From positions 44,645,880 through 44,709,879 of the forward strand of contig CM037792.1 in the NCBI GenBank assembly GCA_021229015.1: a stretch of DNA of 64,000 nt, written 5' to 3'. This document shows, piece by piece, positions 45,147-57,180 of the stretch; within the stretch, counting starts at the first letter, position 1; every line of letters begins with the position of its first letter. The position numbers and the translations under genes are program-made. The notes under the pieces are model-generated. The model was not told the origin of the DNA. It searched no databases and saw nothing but the letters and a program-made list of their open reading frames with translations. The stretch comes from Solen grandis (lineage: Eukaryota; Mollusca; Bivalvia; Adapedonta; Solenidae).

Positions 45147-48100
45147 TTTTTCTTTGCACTTTTTTTGTGGCCGCTGTTGCGACATGATTAGAAGTGCTAC
45201 AAATATGAAAATTTCCATGCATACTCACATGTATCTGAAGTTGTGCACCACTAAGTTTGTTTTTCATTTTAGTACTAAGTTTTGCCGCTAGGTGGCGTTT
45301 AGCATCAAAACATATAATTGCCGATAACTCTGTCATTTGACATTTTATTTGTATGCAGTTTTTTGCATTCTGTTCTCTGTCAACTGCCCGTTAAAATATG
45401 ATGAGTGGCAATATCCATATCTTTGAAACTTTTGAGCTAGAAGAGGTTGAATGTTTGAATCTTTGAAAAAATCTGGCAAATTAGGGTGTGTCCACGAAAA
45501 ACATGCCCATTTTTGTTAGAGATTAGATACGCTCATTCTGTTTTTTGAAATTGATTCCGAAGATCTTTGCGCACAAAATATATGGGGTGGCGATTTCAGA
45601 AAATGCATAAAATGGCTTTCAATAAGCGGTCAAAGTGCACTAAAATATGGAGGAAACAAATTTTCGAGAATAGGCATTTTTTTAGTTTTTGGAGGATTCT
45701 GTCATTATTTTTGAAGCAATCTTTATGAAATTTTCACAGATTGTATTGTTTGTTGTTTCCAGGGACTTCACAGTTTCAAATTTTCAAAAAATGCAAAGGT
45801 CAAGGTCATATTGTGATTATTGGTTTTTTCTTTGACCTTAAATATCTCAAAATCTAAAAATATTTTATCGAAAGAATATGGGTAAAATCAAAAGCCTCTA
45901 AAAAGTACTTTTTGAAGAATTTTAGTTTTTTCAGATCGGGATTGATTTGGTTGTTTGGTGGCAGTATGAAGTTTGGTCAAACTTTGAATTGATTTTAAAG
46001 CCTTTAAAGTTTAAATGTGTGATATATTTTGTCATCATTGGAAAAAAGAATGTCTTACCTCGTCAACAAAAAAAGAATTTTGAAAATCTGTCAAGAATTG
46101 ATGAATTTATAGAGAATTTCAATACATGACCCAGAATAAAAACAGAGAAAATTTGACAGAAGTTACCTATGTTCTATAATTAGATGCAGCTCTGCTAGCT
46201 GGCTTGCAACAGGTCAATGTACAGTGTATGTGTAACTAAGAGAGCAATGTGTCAACACTGGTCTGAATGACCTGTGTAAAAGCGCTCAAAGAATCATGGG
46301 TAAGAGAGAGAGAGGGAGAGAGAGAGGATGAAGTGTGTCTATATTCTACATGTATTATTATTCCTCCCACACACTCACTATTGAATTGGATAGCAAAACA
46401 ACTAAGTACATGTACAAACATCCACCTTTTAAACAAGTTTTAGCTTACCAAAAGTTCCTTCTAGTGCATTACTGAACTTTGAGGCATAGAGTGAAAGCTG
46501 ATATATGTTTAACCAAATGGCTTGTTACGTTACCAAAATTTTTGATAACAAATAAATTGTAAATCATTTATACTACTGAAAACTATTGTTCTTATAATAA
46601 TAAGCAGGATTCCCAACTGTCTCACCTGATTTTTAACTGTTTAGTATAAAAAGTGGGACACTTTGGAAGACATTTTTGAGCGCACAGTGATGATCAACAT
46701 TAATCAAATCGTTCAATGTGCCACACTTAGATCATATTGGCTCATTGCCAATATATGGATGCTTAAAGGCATCTCAAAACCCTTATATAAGTGACCCCCA
46801 CCCCCCATTTATTCAATTCAATTCAATAGTTTATTTCCAAGATTTACATAGTAAATAACATTGGACAAAGCATATAGTAACAAAATATATTGGTTATGGC
46901 GGTTGTTTTCAATTAATTATGGTATTGAGTATAATAATATATATCATCAAGCAAAAATTCACCCACCCGCCGTTGTGTGGGCATCTGTTTTTGATTAGGC
47001 AGGCTGCCACAGTCTGTCACAGGTATTGTTCAGAGTGCATATGTTGCTACATGGGGTTGTATGTAGTCATTCACAGTTTGTAAAAAAGTTGTGAACATAC
47101 CAAATACCAGAAATGATCCTAAAAGTTCTCTATTATTCTTTTTTTTTTATTCGAGCAAATATAAATCTTCCTTTTCTTTCTTTCTTTCTCTGTTGATTTA
47201 TTTTGTCTACTTTATTTTGTTCTTTCTTTCTTTCATTTTTTCATTTATTTTGTTCTTTCTTTCTTATTTTATTTAAGTTGTAAAATTATCATAAAAAGGG
47301 ACATTAATTTTTTAAATAAGTTATGTATCACTCATTACTTTCATTCTCTCATTTCTTCCCTCAACATATGTTTATATGTCGGAAATCAACACAAATTTTA
47401 TTACTTGTTTATTCAATAAGAGAAATTCTGTTGAATAAAATGTAACAAAATGTCTCTAGCAAAAGCAAATAAAAAACAAAAAGATCTTGCATTGTCAGAA
47501 TTATGTCCTTCAGGCTCATTTTAATTACTACAAAAATGCGTATCTCTATATTTTCAATATCAAAACTTTAATTCTGAAATAAATGCCGTATGATCCTATA
47601 ATCATGCAGTTACAAAATTGACTCCAAGTAATAAATGTAATAAAGAATAATTATGTAAGGGATCATAAACTAAACAACCCACATATTATCACTATCATTC
47701 ATTATATGTTTGGGGCCTCCGTGGCCGAGAGGGTTAAGTCGCTGACTTTAACACTCACTCTGCCCCTCACCGCGTGGGTTTGAATCCCGGCAGGGTCATT
47801 CGGATTTTCATGTGAGGAAGCCTTCCAGCTGGCTTGCGGTAGGTCGGTGGTTCTACCCGGATGTCTCCGTGCATTCGTGTCCTTCCTCCACCTGTAATTA
47901 GCTGGACGTCGCTATATGACTGAAATACTGTCGAAGCGACGGTAAACTCAAATAGTCAAGTCAAGTCATTATATGTTTATTGCTTTGTGTAAAACTAGCC
48001 TACTATCTCACTTCCATTGTAGCAGATAATTTAGTTATGCATCAACCCATCAGAGGTTTTACCGTAACATATAGGTACTATATTGGCTAAAGACTCCCTG

Positions 48101-48310
48101 CAGTGATGACCAGCAATTAGCAGGTCTGATCACAGCAGATGGGGGCCTGGCTCAGTGGGACATCACATTCCTTTCGAGATGCCTTTAAGTTTTGGTCACA
48201 TATAAAGCATTTTGCATTTTGTTGTTTTTTCTGGTATTTTAACTTGGCTGATCAGGTTTGAAACTGTTGATCATCACGAAAACCGTTGCATTTGCAGTAT
48301 GCAAATCTAG
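45147..48310 (+). mobile_element. Unit 2 of the 3.16-kb array
   Basis: Length 3164. It differs from unit 1 by events such as one extra A in the CAACAAAAAAAG run, GCATATAG for GCAATAG, and one base lost in GTTCAGAGTGC. CTAG is at 48307-48310. Confidence 0.8.
47712..47968 (+). mobile_element. Family B tRNA-SINE inside unit 2
   Basis: Same sequence and same relative position as in unit 1, so it inserted before the units multiplied. Confidence 0.92.
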
Positions 48311-51300
48311 TTATTCTTTGCACTTTTTTTGTGGCCGCTGTTGCGACATGATTAGAAGTGCTACAAATATGAAAATTTCCATGCATACTCACATGTATCT
48401 GAAGTTGTGCACCACTAAGTTTGTTTTTCATTTTAGTACTAAGTTTTGCCGCTAGGTGGCGTTTAGCATCAAAACATATAATTGCCGATAACTCTGTCAT
48501 TTGACATTTTATTTGTATGCAGTTTTTTGCATTCTGTTCTCTGTCAACTGCCCGTTAAAATATGATGAGTGGCAATATCCATATCTTTGAAACTTTTGAG
48601 CTAGAAGAGGTTGAATGTTTGAATCTTTGAAAAAATCTGGCAAATTAGGGTGTGTCCACGAAAAACATGCCCATTTTTGTTAGAGATTAGATACGCTCAT
48701 TCTGTTTTTTGAAATTGATTCCGAAGATCTTTGCGCACAAAATATATGGGGTGGCGATTTCAGAAAATGCATAAAATGGCTTTCAATAAGCGGTCAAAGT
48801 GCACTAAAATATGGAGGAAACAAATTTTCGAGAATAGGCATTTTTTTAGTTTTTGGAGGATTCTGTCATTATTTTTGAAGCAATCTTTATGAAATTTTCA
48901 CAGATTGTATTGTTTGTTGTTTCCAGGGACTTCACAGTTTCAAATTTTCAAAAAATGCAAAGGTCAAGGTCATATTGTGATTATTGGTTTTTTCTTTGAC
49001 CTTAAATATCTCAAAATCTTAAAATATTTTATCGAAAGAATATGGGTAAAATCAAAAGCCTCTAAAAAGTACTTTTTGAAGAATTTTAGTTTTTTCAGAT
49101 CGGGATTGATTTGGTTGTTTGGTGGCAGTATGAAGTTTGGTCAAACTTTGAATTGATTTTAAAGCCTTTAAAGTTTAAATGTGTGATATATTTTGTCATC
49201 ATTGGAAAAAAGAATGTCTTACCTCGTCAACAAAAAAAGAATTTTGCAAATCTGTCAAGAATTGATGAATTTATAGAGAATTTCAATATATGACCCAGAA
49301 TAAAAACAGAGAAAATTTGACAGAAGTTACCTATGTTCTATAATTAGATGCAGCTCTGCTAGCTGGCTTGCAACAGGTCAATGTACAGTGTATGTGTAAC
49401 TATGAGAGCAATGTGTCAACACTGGTCTGAATGACCTGTGTAAAAGCGCTCAAAGAATCATGGGTAAGAGAGAGAGAGGGAGAGAGAGGGGATGAATTGT
49501 GTCTTTATTCTACATGTATTATTATTCCTCCCACACACTCACTATTGAATTGGATAGCAAAACAACTAAGTACATGTACAAACATCCACCTTTTAAACAA
49601 GTTTTAGCTTACCAAAAGTTCCTTCTAGTGCATTGGCATAGAGTGAAAGCTGATATATGTTTAACCAAATGGCTTGTTACGTTACCAAAATTTTTGATAA
49701 CAAATAAATTGTAAATCATTTATACTACTGAAAACTATTGTTCTTAAAATAATAAGCAGGATTCCCAACTGTCTCACCTGATTTTTAACTGTTTAGTATA
49801 AAAAGTGGGACACTTTGGAAGACATTTTTGAGCGCACAGTGATGATCAACATTAATCAAATCGTTCAATGTGCCACACTTAGATCATATTGGCTCATTGC
49901 CAATATATGGATGCTTAAAGGCATCTCAAAACCCTTATATAAGTGACCCCCACCCCCCATTTATTCAATTCAATTCAATAGTTTATTTCCAAGATTTACA
50001 TAGTAAATAACATTGGACAAAGCATATAGTAACAAAATATATTGGTTATGGCGGTTGTTTTCAATTAATTATGGTATTGAGTATAATAATATATATCATC
50101 AAGCAAAAATTCACCCACCCGCCGTTGTGTGGGCATCTGTTTTTGATTAGGCAGGCTGCCACAGTCTGTCACAGGTATTGTTCAAGAGTGCATATGTTGC
50201 TACATGGGGTTGTATGTAGTCATTCACAGTTTGTAAAAAAGTTGTGAACATACCAAATACCAGAAATGATCCTAAAAGTTCTCTATTATTCTTTTTTTTT
50301 TATTCGAGCAAATATAAATCTTCCTTTTCTTTCTTTCTTTCTCTGTTGATTTATTTTGTCTACTTTATTTTGTTCTTTCTTACTTTCATTTTTTTCATTT
50401 ATTTTGTTCTTTCTTTCTTATTTTATTTAAGTTGTAAAATTATCATAAAAAGGGACATTAATTTTTTAAATAAGTTATGTATCACTCATTACTTTCATTC
50501 TCTCATTTCTTCCCTCAACACATGTTTATATGTCGGAAATCAACACAAATTTTATTACTTGTTTATTCAATAAGAGAAATTCTGTTGAATAAAATGTAAC
50601 AAAATGTCTCTAGCAAAAGCAAATAAAAAACAAAAAGATCTTGCATTGTCAGAATTATGTCCTTCAGGCTCATTTTAATTACTACAAAAATGCGTATCTC
50701 TATATTTTCAATATCAAAACTTTAATTCTGAAATAAATGCCGTATGATCCTATAATCATGCAGTTACAAAATTGACTCCAAGTAATAAATGTAATAAAGA
50801 ATAATTATGTAAGGGATCATAAACTAAACAACCCACATATTATCACTATCATTCATTATATGTTTGGGGCCTCCGTGGCCGAGAGGGTTAAGTCGCTGAC
50901 TTTAACACTCACTCTGCCCCTCACCGCGTGGGTTTGAATCCCGGCAGGGTCATTCGGATTTTCATGTGAGGAAGCCTTCCAGCTGGCTTGCGGTAGGTCG
51001 GTGGTTCTACCCGGATGTCTCCGTGCATTCGTGTCCTTCCTCCACCTGTAATTAGCTGGACGTCGCTATATGACTGAAATACTGTCGAAGCGACGGTAAA
51101 CTCAAATAGTCAAGTCATTATATGTTTATTGCTTTGTGTAAAACTAGCCTACTATCTCACTTCCATTGTAGCAGATAATTTAGTTATGCATCAACCCATC
51201 AGAGGTTTTACCGTAACATATAGGTACTATATTGGCTAAAGACTCCCTGCAGTGATGACCAGCAATTAGCAGGTCTGATCACAGCAGATGGGGGCCTGGT

Positions 51301-51458
51301 TCAGTGGGACATCACATTCCTTTCGAGATGCCTTTAAGTTTTGGTCACATATAAAGCATTTTGCATTTTGTTGTTTTTCTGGTATTTTAACTTGGCTGAT
51401 CAGGTTTGAAACTGTTGATCATCACGAAAACCGTTGCATTTGCAGTATGCAAATCTAG
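48311..51458 (+). mobile_element. Unit 3 of the 3.16-kb array
   Basis: Length 3148. It is slightly more diverged: it lacks ACTGAACTTTGAG near 49634, and reads AACTATGAGAG for AACTAAGAGAG and AACACATG for AACATATG. CTAG is at 51455-51458, followed by unrelated sequence. Confidence 0.8.
50866..51118 (+). mobile_element. Family B tRNA-SINE inside unit 3
   Basis: Same position as in the other units; the terminal CAAGT repeat is shorter by one unit (AGTCAAGTCATT). Confidence 0.92.
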
Positions 51459-51526
51459 TCTCTGTTTATAACCTCTGATGTCATTACATTTACATTCTCA
51501 TTCACATTATTGCATGTAGATCTGCA

Positions 51527-51552
51527 TCTCTCTCTCTCTCTCTCTCTCTCTC
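51527..51552. repeat. TC microsatellite
   Basis: About 13 TC units, 69 bp 3' of the array end. Confidence 0.95.
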
Positions 51553-51589
51553 CTATTACTCCCAAGACGACATACAACTACAATGAAAT

Positions 51590-51960
51590 GACAAAAAGGT
51601 TCTTCAATAAATAACATCTGCCCATTAACACTCTTTTGATCCCTGCATTCTGTTAACCTGAGATTTATTTAGCTAATCTATGAACCATAGTTTGTGATTG
51701 ATGACTGGAGATATTAAGAGGACATGTTCAGCTCTCCTGAGTTATACTTTAAACGATTTTTCTGTGTAGTTCTTTGACTTAAACTCTAAAGAGGAAATCT
51801 GAAGAAATTAGTACAATGACAAAATCATTGTTGCCATAGCAGCTGATTATTTGTATGCTAAGCTGGTTGTTGGTTGTATAGGGTACGTCTTCTTCACTGA
51901 CGATCATCAGCATGCTTTCAGACTCTCTGATAGCTGTTTGTAGTATCATATCCGTCAGAG
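51590..51960 (+). repeat. Unrecognised dispersed repeat (family D), copy 3
   Basis: Blocks TTTGTGATTGATGACTGGAG, ATATTAAGAGGACATGTTCA, TTTTTCTGTGTAGTTCTTTG, GAAGAAATTAGTACAATGAC and TTGCCATAGCAGCTGATTAT align with copies 1, 2 and 4 in order. Confidence 0.55.
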
Positions 51961-52013
51961 GTTTGGAGACTGGAATAAAACAAATCAAAGCATTAATTTT
52001 TATATGAGACTAT

Positions 52014-52180
52014 TTAGCGCTAACCTTCCAGCATGCGGATTCGACGGTACGGTGGTGGGTTCGAACCCCGATTTGGGAAAGGATTTTTCCTGACTTTCCC
52101 AGGTGCAAAGTACTTGTCCAAACCAGGCATCGTTAAGAGGGAATAGTATAAATTGTAAGAACTTGTTTATCAGATAAATT
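52014..52180 (+). repeat. Family C tRNA-like dispersed repeat, best copy
   Basis: TTAGCGCTAACCTTCCAGCA is followed by GGTGGGTTCGAACCCCGATT (box B), TCCTGACTTTCCCAGGTGCA and AAGTACTTGTCCAAACCAGG. The head is tRNA-like but box A is unclear. Confidence 0.55.
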
Positions 52181-52231
52181 AAAGTTAAATAAATATCCAG
52201 TTTTTTAGACTTTAATTCATGTATACAATAA

Positions 52232-52545
52232 TCGGTCCCGGTGGCCGATTGGTTAGAGCGTCCGCCCCGGAATCGGGAGGTCGTGGGTCCGACCCTCAGC
52301 CACGGCATACCAACGTCGTAAAAATGGTAATGATATAGCTCCCTTCCTTGGCGCTCAGCATACAAGGGTAGTTGCAGGACGGATTGACCCGGTGTCAGGA
52401 TAATGTGACTGGGTCTAGTATCATGCCACATGTCTACGGCGTGATACTGCAGTGTGGCAGCACTATATCTGTCTCAAGTAGACATCGTCTCCAAATGACT
52501 GAAATACTGTCGGTGAGACGTTAAACCCAATAAACAAACAAACAA
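52232..52545 (+). mobile_element. Family A tRNA-SINE, full length
   Basis: The head GGTCCCGGTGGCCGATTGGT continues TAGAGCGTCCGCC (box A); box B is GGGTCCGACCC. The body has CTTGGCGCTCAGCATACAAG and GTGTCAGGATAATGTGACTG; the tail is CCAAATGACTGAAATACTGT and GACGTTAAACCC, then AAACAAACAAAC. The minus-strand frame at 52000-52431 is its shadow. Confidence 0.92.
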
Positions 52546-52585
52546 TGATGGCAACTTTCCCTCTTATTTATGATATTAGATGCCG

Positions 52586-52608
52586 ATACATACATACATA
52601 CATACATA
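52586..52608. repeat. ATAC microsatellite
   Basis: About six ATAC units. Confidence 0.9.
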
Positions 52609-55600
52609 AGCTAAAGGAACATGATATTTTGACGGTGTCCTTATGACTGAGTTTATAAGTTTTACTAATTCTTACATCATTAAAGTCAATAAAATCCTAT
52701 TATATCTTACACTATATTACTATGTCGTGATATCAGATTTAACTATTGCTTCTCAAAATACATTTATAGATCGAACATTAAAGAAACAGCCCTAATTGTT
52801 CGTATAATTTTATAAATCATTAAGATATTTGCATATTATAGAACCATAGCGATTTAAAAATGAGAAATGTATTTCAAAATATGGAAGAGTGGGATTTCGA
52901 TTATACATGATAAATGTTAATGACTAGAAATCTTGAAAGAATCATTCTTGATTTAACTATAAGATTCATGTATTTTATGTTTACACTAGTGACCCCGCGC
53001 CTAAAGCCCTCTCCTAAAGCAAGATTTATAAATTACTTTTTTATTTGTACGGTAACAGTTTTCATTAAGCTTTTTTATAATGATAAATGGGTGATTATTT
53101 TTATATTTGGTTAATGATATAAAATGAAGGAGCACATTATCTTATCAGATACGGAACGTAGTAGTTAAGCTGAAATAAAGTGAATACATTTACGTCTTAA
53201 GAATAGTGTTTTAACTGAACATATTTTTAATGCATTTCATAAAGTTTCATCTTATCCTCTCATCTTCCGTTCTTTAAAGAAAACTAAAAAGTTTTTTATC
53301 ATTATCTCATTTTGTCTAGTAATTTACATTCCTTATTTGTTTTGAGATTGTTTGTCTCTTATATTTGATTGCCTTTTTGGATATAGCCTATAAAATGTCG
53401 ATCTAAAGCCCATTCGGGACCAGTACCCAGTCATTGATAAATGTAACATCAGACAGCCTCTTTAAAACCAATCTAAAATTTCGATTCAAAACCATTGACT
53501 GAGCATGTATGAACCCATTGAATAAATCTTAAAATTCAAATATAAATACATTGTATAGTGCAAAATTATTGTAAATTAGTAAATTCAAGATCTATTTACA
53601 TATTCCTTAGACAGTCGAACGTTATTCAATTGTTCCTTTTGAAAGTAATTTCAGTTTTGATACATTTTAAGTCTCTCGGAAGAGCATTCCAGCATTTTTT
53701 GGCCCAATTCATGATTCCCTATATATTGCAAATTACTGCATACACGCAATATTAACTAAAAACAAAATTGGCTTCGACTTTTTTTTTTTATCTCAAATGA
53801 ACACATGTGGGAAATTAATCAATGGAAAATACTGTTAAATGTGTATAAGTTTAAAACAATATGCTAAATCTTTCGAATAAAAAATTCTAGTAACTGAATC
53901 ATCAACGCTGGATAACAAATTCCTGACAGAGAATATTTCCATAAAAAAGTCTTTATGTTTAAATGTTGAAAACATTCTATCATAACCGCAGTTTTCCTTA
54001 TGATACACGCGTCGTTTTAAACACACTGACTTTAAAATGGGTGTTATGTATACTAGTACATGAAAGCTCAAGTTTGTCAGCGCGTTGTTTGTATATCAAT
54101 GCATATAATTAATGAAGTTTTCACATTTGTTGCCAGGTTTTACATATCTTTCTGGTACCTTTTTACTCCCATTGGATGGACAGCCTATTAGTGTGGCACA
54201 TTGAAATGAACTTGTACACTTTGAAATGAACTTGTTAATTTCATGAAATGTGGGAACCAGCGGTTACGTTACAGAAACATTTTTCTGTGTTTAAAGCAAA
54301 ATGCACAAGTTGTGGCGCATTGCTTATATGAGGAATTTCGGTTTTCTGATATTCATCTTTATATTTCCAACTTCTTCATATTGTATAAAATACACACAAA
54401 TCTTAAATGAGACCCCCCGCTTGATGACATGCGGAATGATGGCAACTCTCTTTCCTAACTACACTTTTAATGGCTTGATTGTTGACAGGTCATTTGTGTA
54501 TTTAAAAGTTATCATTATGTGGCAAAATTCATTAAATACCCCGCTTATTTCTGGAAAAAAAAACAAGAACTACCCAACCTAACTCCCGGGTTTTTTATGA
54601 TGTCTGTATACCAGATGTTCTGCTATACTTAGTGTGTTACACGTGTCCATGATGACTTATCATCATGATGATATTAGAATATGTAATATTGCCAGTGTTT
54701 GTTAAGCAAGGAATTCTGTCGGTCAATAAAGACTGAACGATATTATTAGTTTCACGTGAAATATTTATAAGACTGGGCACTGAAGTAACGCAAAGGTATC
54801 GTGAAACAAGTTCCTTTCTCATGAATCTGTCAATCTTTATTTAGTTTAATTTACACAACCAGTCAAAATCGTTTCATTTGGAATAATCTAATTTCGTCGT
54901 TTACAATACTGTAATTACACATCGCATTTGAACCTCGCCACTTCGAACATGACACGACAGTAGCATGTTAACACTAGACTATTGTCCCTTAACATCGTGT
55001 AGCGGACCTTTCCTGTACTTATAAATGTATTCAAACAGACTAAATGGCTATTCAATTATGGCCAACTGTTGTCCGGGATTACTCTAAAGACCATCTGACT
55101 GTTGTTTGTAATACTGTTTGTAAGCAGTATGGAAAAGGCGGGATTTAATTTTTAAATGCTAAAATCTATACATGTGCATGGTGTACCTCTACGTCATTAA
55201 AGATTGCTATAAGATACGTAATGGCAAATAAGGTATGGATATTGATGGAATCAGACTAGACACAATGTTTTCAAGAATGCAAAGATTGATTGATGATCTA
55301 TGTTTAAGGCAGCGTGTGTTTGAAATGCTTTCCGGTAGTTTCCATTTATATATTTATTTTATGCTTTAGTTTTTAACGAGCCGTCAAACATTTCGTAAAT
55401 TATAAATCACATTAAGTAACATATTGCCAAATTTTATTAATGTTACAGAAATATAACTAAGTCATGATTTATGAAAGTATGAAGATTAATCTTTCGAATG
55501 GAAATTAATTCAAGGAAGCAGTCCGCAATATAGTACTTTATGCTAAGTGAACTTTCTCAAAAAGTTTTATTACAAAGAAATCAAACAACGTGGCGATGAA

Positions 55601-56171
55601 ATGCATATGTAAAACACATGACGTCGTATCAAAAGCCCTGCTACGAGAAGACGTGATTGATTTCAGGAAACTCGTGTCTCTAGTTTACCAGAGGTAATAT
55701 CTCAATCAAGTAACTTCCATCGCATTATAGGCGAGTCTGCACCCTGTAATCCCTCATACAATACCGTTCCATTCAATTATTCCAGCCAATCTACTATCAT
55801 TTACCAGCTGGCTAAATGGAGCGTGGGTTTCTCATTATAACTAACGCATTACATACCTGCTGATGAAAATGTATTTTGATGTTTACATTTTGACATGATC
55901 TTTCCGGAAGTTTTCATTCTTACATTACACACCTGTGTATATATGTGGTGAATATTGTAAGCTATCGAGGCTTATTAAGAAGCGCCTAGCGTGGTACTGC
56001 AGTTTTTTATGATTTACAATATTATGTGTATCGCATGTTTAAAGAAAATCAATCAAATTCTGTTTAGAAGTAACTCAATACTTCCCCACTTTGTGAAAAG
56101 GAATGTCTGCCGCGGGTATCCGACGATGTAGTTATATATGTTACTACATACACGTGTGTATAAAGTAATTA
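52609..56171. other. No convincing gene; one candidate exon
   Basis: Mostly AT-rich unique-looking sequence. The only notable frame is at 54301-54582. A small duplication, TTGAAATGAACTTGTACACT and TTGAAATGAACTTGTTAATT, lies at about 54202-54241. No repeat family seen. Confidence 0.45.
54301..54582 (+). CDS. Candidate small secreted-protein ORF, unverified
   Basis: A 93-codon frame starts MHKLWRIAYMRNFGFLIFIF and continues IFPTSSYCIKY, which reads like a signal peptide: a basic start, a strongly hydrophobic core, then a small polar region that could be cleaved near SSYC. The rest (NETPRLMTCGMMATLFPNYT) has two sites of N-x-S/T type (NET, NYT). The C-terminal part is less protein-like and ends at a stop after an A-rich run. 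I recognise no family. It might be a first exon (a weak donor CAG|GTCATT lies at about 54489) or chance in AT-rich DNA. Confidence 0.2.
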   Translation: MHKLWRIAYMRNFGFLIFIFIFPTSSYCIKYTQILNETPRLMTCGMMATLFPNYTFNGLIVDRSFVYLKVIIMWQNSLNTPLISGKKNKNYPT

Positions 56172-56485
56172 TAACCGTACTCGGTGGTCGAGTGGTTGAG
56201 CGTCCGACTCGGAAGCGGGAAGTCGTGGGTTCGATCATCGACTGCGGCATACCAACAAGAAAGACAGAAAAAAAACTTAAAATGGTACTGGTAGCTCGGC
56301 ACCCAACATATATACAGGGTAGTTTCAGGACCGGTTGGCCCGGTGTCAGGATATATACAGGGTAGTTTCAGGACCGGTTGGCCCGGTGTCAGGATAATGT
56401 TTCTAGGTGTGATATCATGCCACATCTCTACATAGTCTCCAAATGACTGAAATGCTGTCGGCGGGACGTTAAACCCAACAAACTT
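56172..56485 (+). mobile_element. Family A tRNA-SINE with internal duplication
   Basis: The head GTACTCGGTGGTCGAGTGGT (box A) and GGGTTCGATCATCG (box B) are present. A 43-bp stretch of the body is perfectly duplicated at 56308-56350 and 56351-56393. Part of the 3' body after CACATCTCTACATAG is deleted. The tail is CCAAATGACTGAAATGCTGT and GGGACGTTAAACCC. Confidence 0.9.
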
Positions 56486-56884
56486 TTAATAATTACAAGA
56501 TAACACGAGATAAGAAATATGATTCATTAAAGATAAAAATAAATCGATGCGTTTACATGTTTTCCTCTTACATCAAGTCAGTTCATTTAGCTGTCCATCA
56601 TTTAGTGGTTCAAACATATACGTGAGTGGATCTCATTGCCTTTTATGTTTACTTGTTGACGAAACAAAAATTTTCTATTGTAAAACCTTAGTTATATGTG
56701 ACTTTTCTGGCTTGACATTGCGTTTTACTAAAATGTTTATCCATACTTTTGTAATATTTGTCTTGACATTAAAGAAACATTGCAATAAATACCCAAATTC
56801 ACATACAAGACAATATAAACACTCAATTCAAATAAGTTCTATTTCTTTTTAAATCTTTAAATCTATACGTTTCAGCCGTTTTCT
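56486..56884. other. No feature seen
   Basis: AT-rich; the frame at 56547-56852 has no recognisable content. Confidence 0.45.
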
Positions 56885-57180
56885 TTCATCCCAAGGGTCT
56901 AAATCTGTGATGCATTCAACGACGAACAGCCCAGAACAAGTGTTAATGATTGATGACAAACGTTGTTAAGGAAAAGTGTTCGACAGTCTTGATTGATACC
57001 CTAAACGGATTTCCGTGTAGTTATTTGTCTTGTATTCTAAATAGACAGGCTTAAGAAAAATGTACAAGCACAGATTTTACAATTTCCTTAGCAACCCACA
57101 TAATATTGCTAAAGGAAGGAAGTCACTATTCCACAAAGTCGGATTAGACTTGGTTCAGGACTTGGGGAGGTAGTAAAGTG
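56885..57180 (+). repeat. Unrecognised dispersed repeat (family D), copy 4
   Basis: Blocks GTCTTGATTGATACCCTAAA, CGGATTTCCGTGTAGTTATT, TGTCTTGTATTCTAAATAGA, GCTTAAGAAAAATGTACAAG and TTCCTTAGCAACCCACATAA align best with copy 2. Confidence 0.6.

Larger units (their letters stand above)
41985..51458 (+). mobile_element. Three head-to-tail copies of a 3.16-kb Helitron-like element
   Basis: Units 41985-45146, 45147-48310 and 48311-51458 are nearly identical, with only scattered substitutions and small indels. Each begins TTNTTCTTTGCACTTTTTTT and ends with a hairpin (TTGCAT-TTGCAGT-ATGCAA), AT and CTAG, followed by T. A 3' hairpin plus CTRR-T and a 5' TC are textbook Helitron termini. There is no Rep/helicase ORF, so the units are non-autonomous. 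Each carries a GA tract, a TTCAATTCAATTCAATAG block, a TTTCTTTCTTTC tract and one family B SINE at the same place. Subterminal CACGAAAACC at the right end is the complement of GGTTTTCGTG in the palindromic module at 41819. Open frames in the units are shadows. Confidence 0.8.

Noticed and set aside
41710..51000. Frames repeated three times inside the 3.16-kb units (for example 41935-42174, 45088-45336, 48252-48500)
   Set aside because: Their repetition reflects unit duplication and not coding constraint; the frames are short, have no domain and some overlap antisense to each other.
52000..52431. 143-codon minus-strand frame
   Set aside because: It is the antisense of a full-length tRNA-SINE; the apparent GPTTSRFRGGR-type peptides recur wherever this SINE lies.
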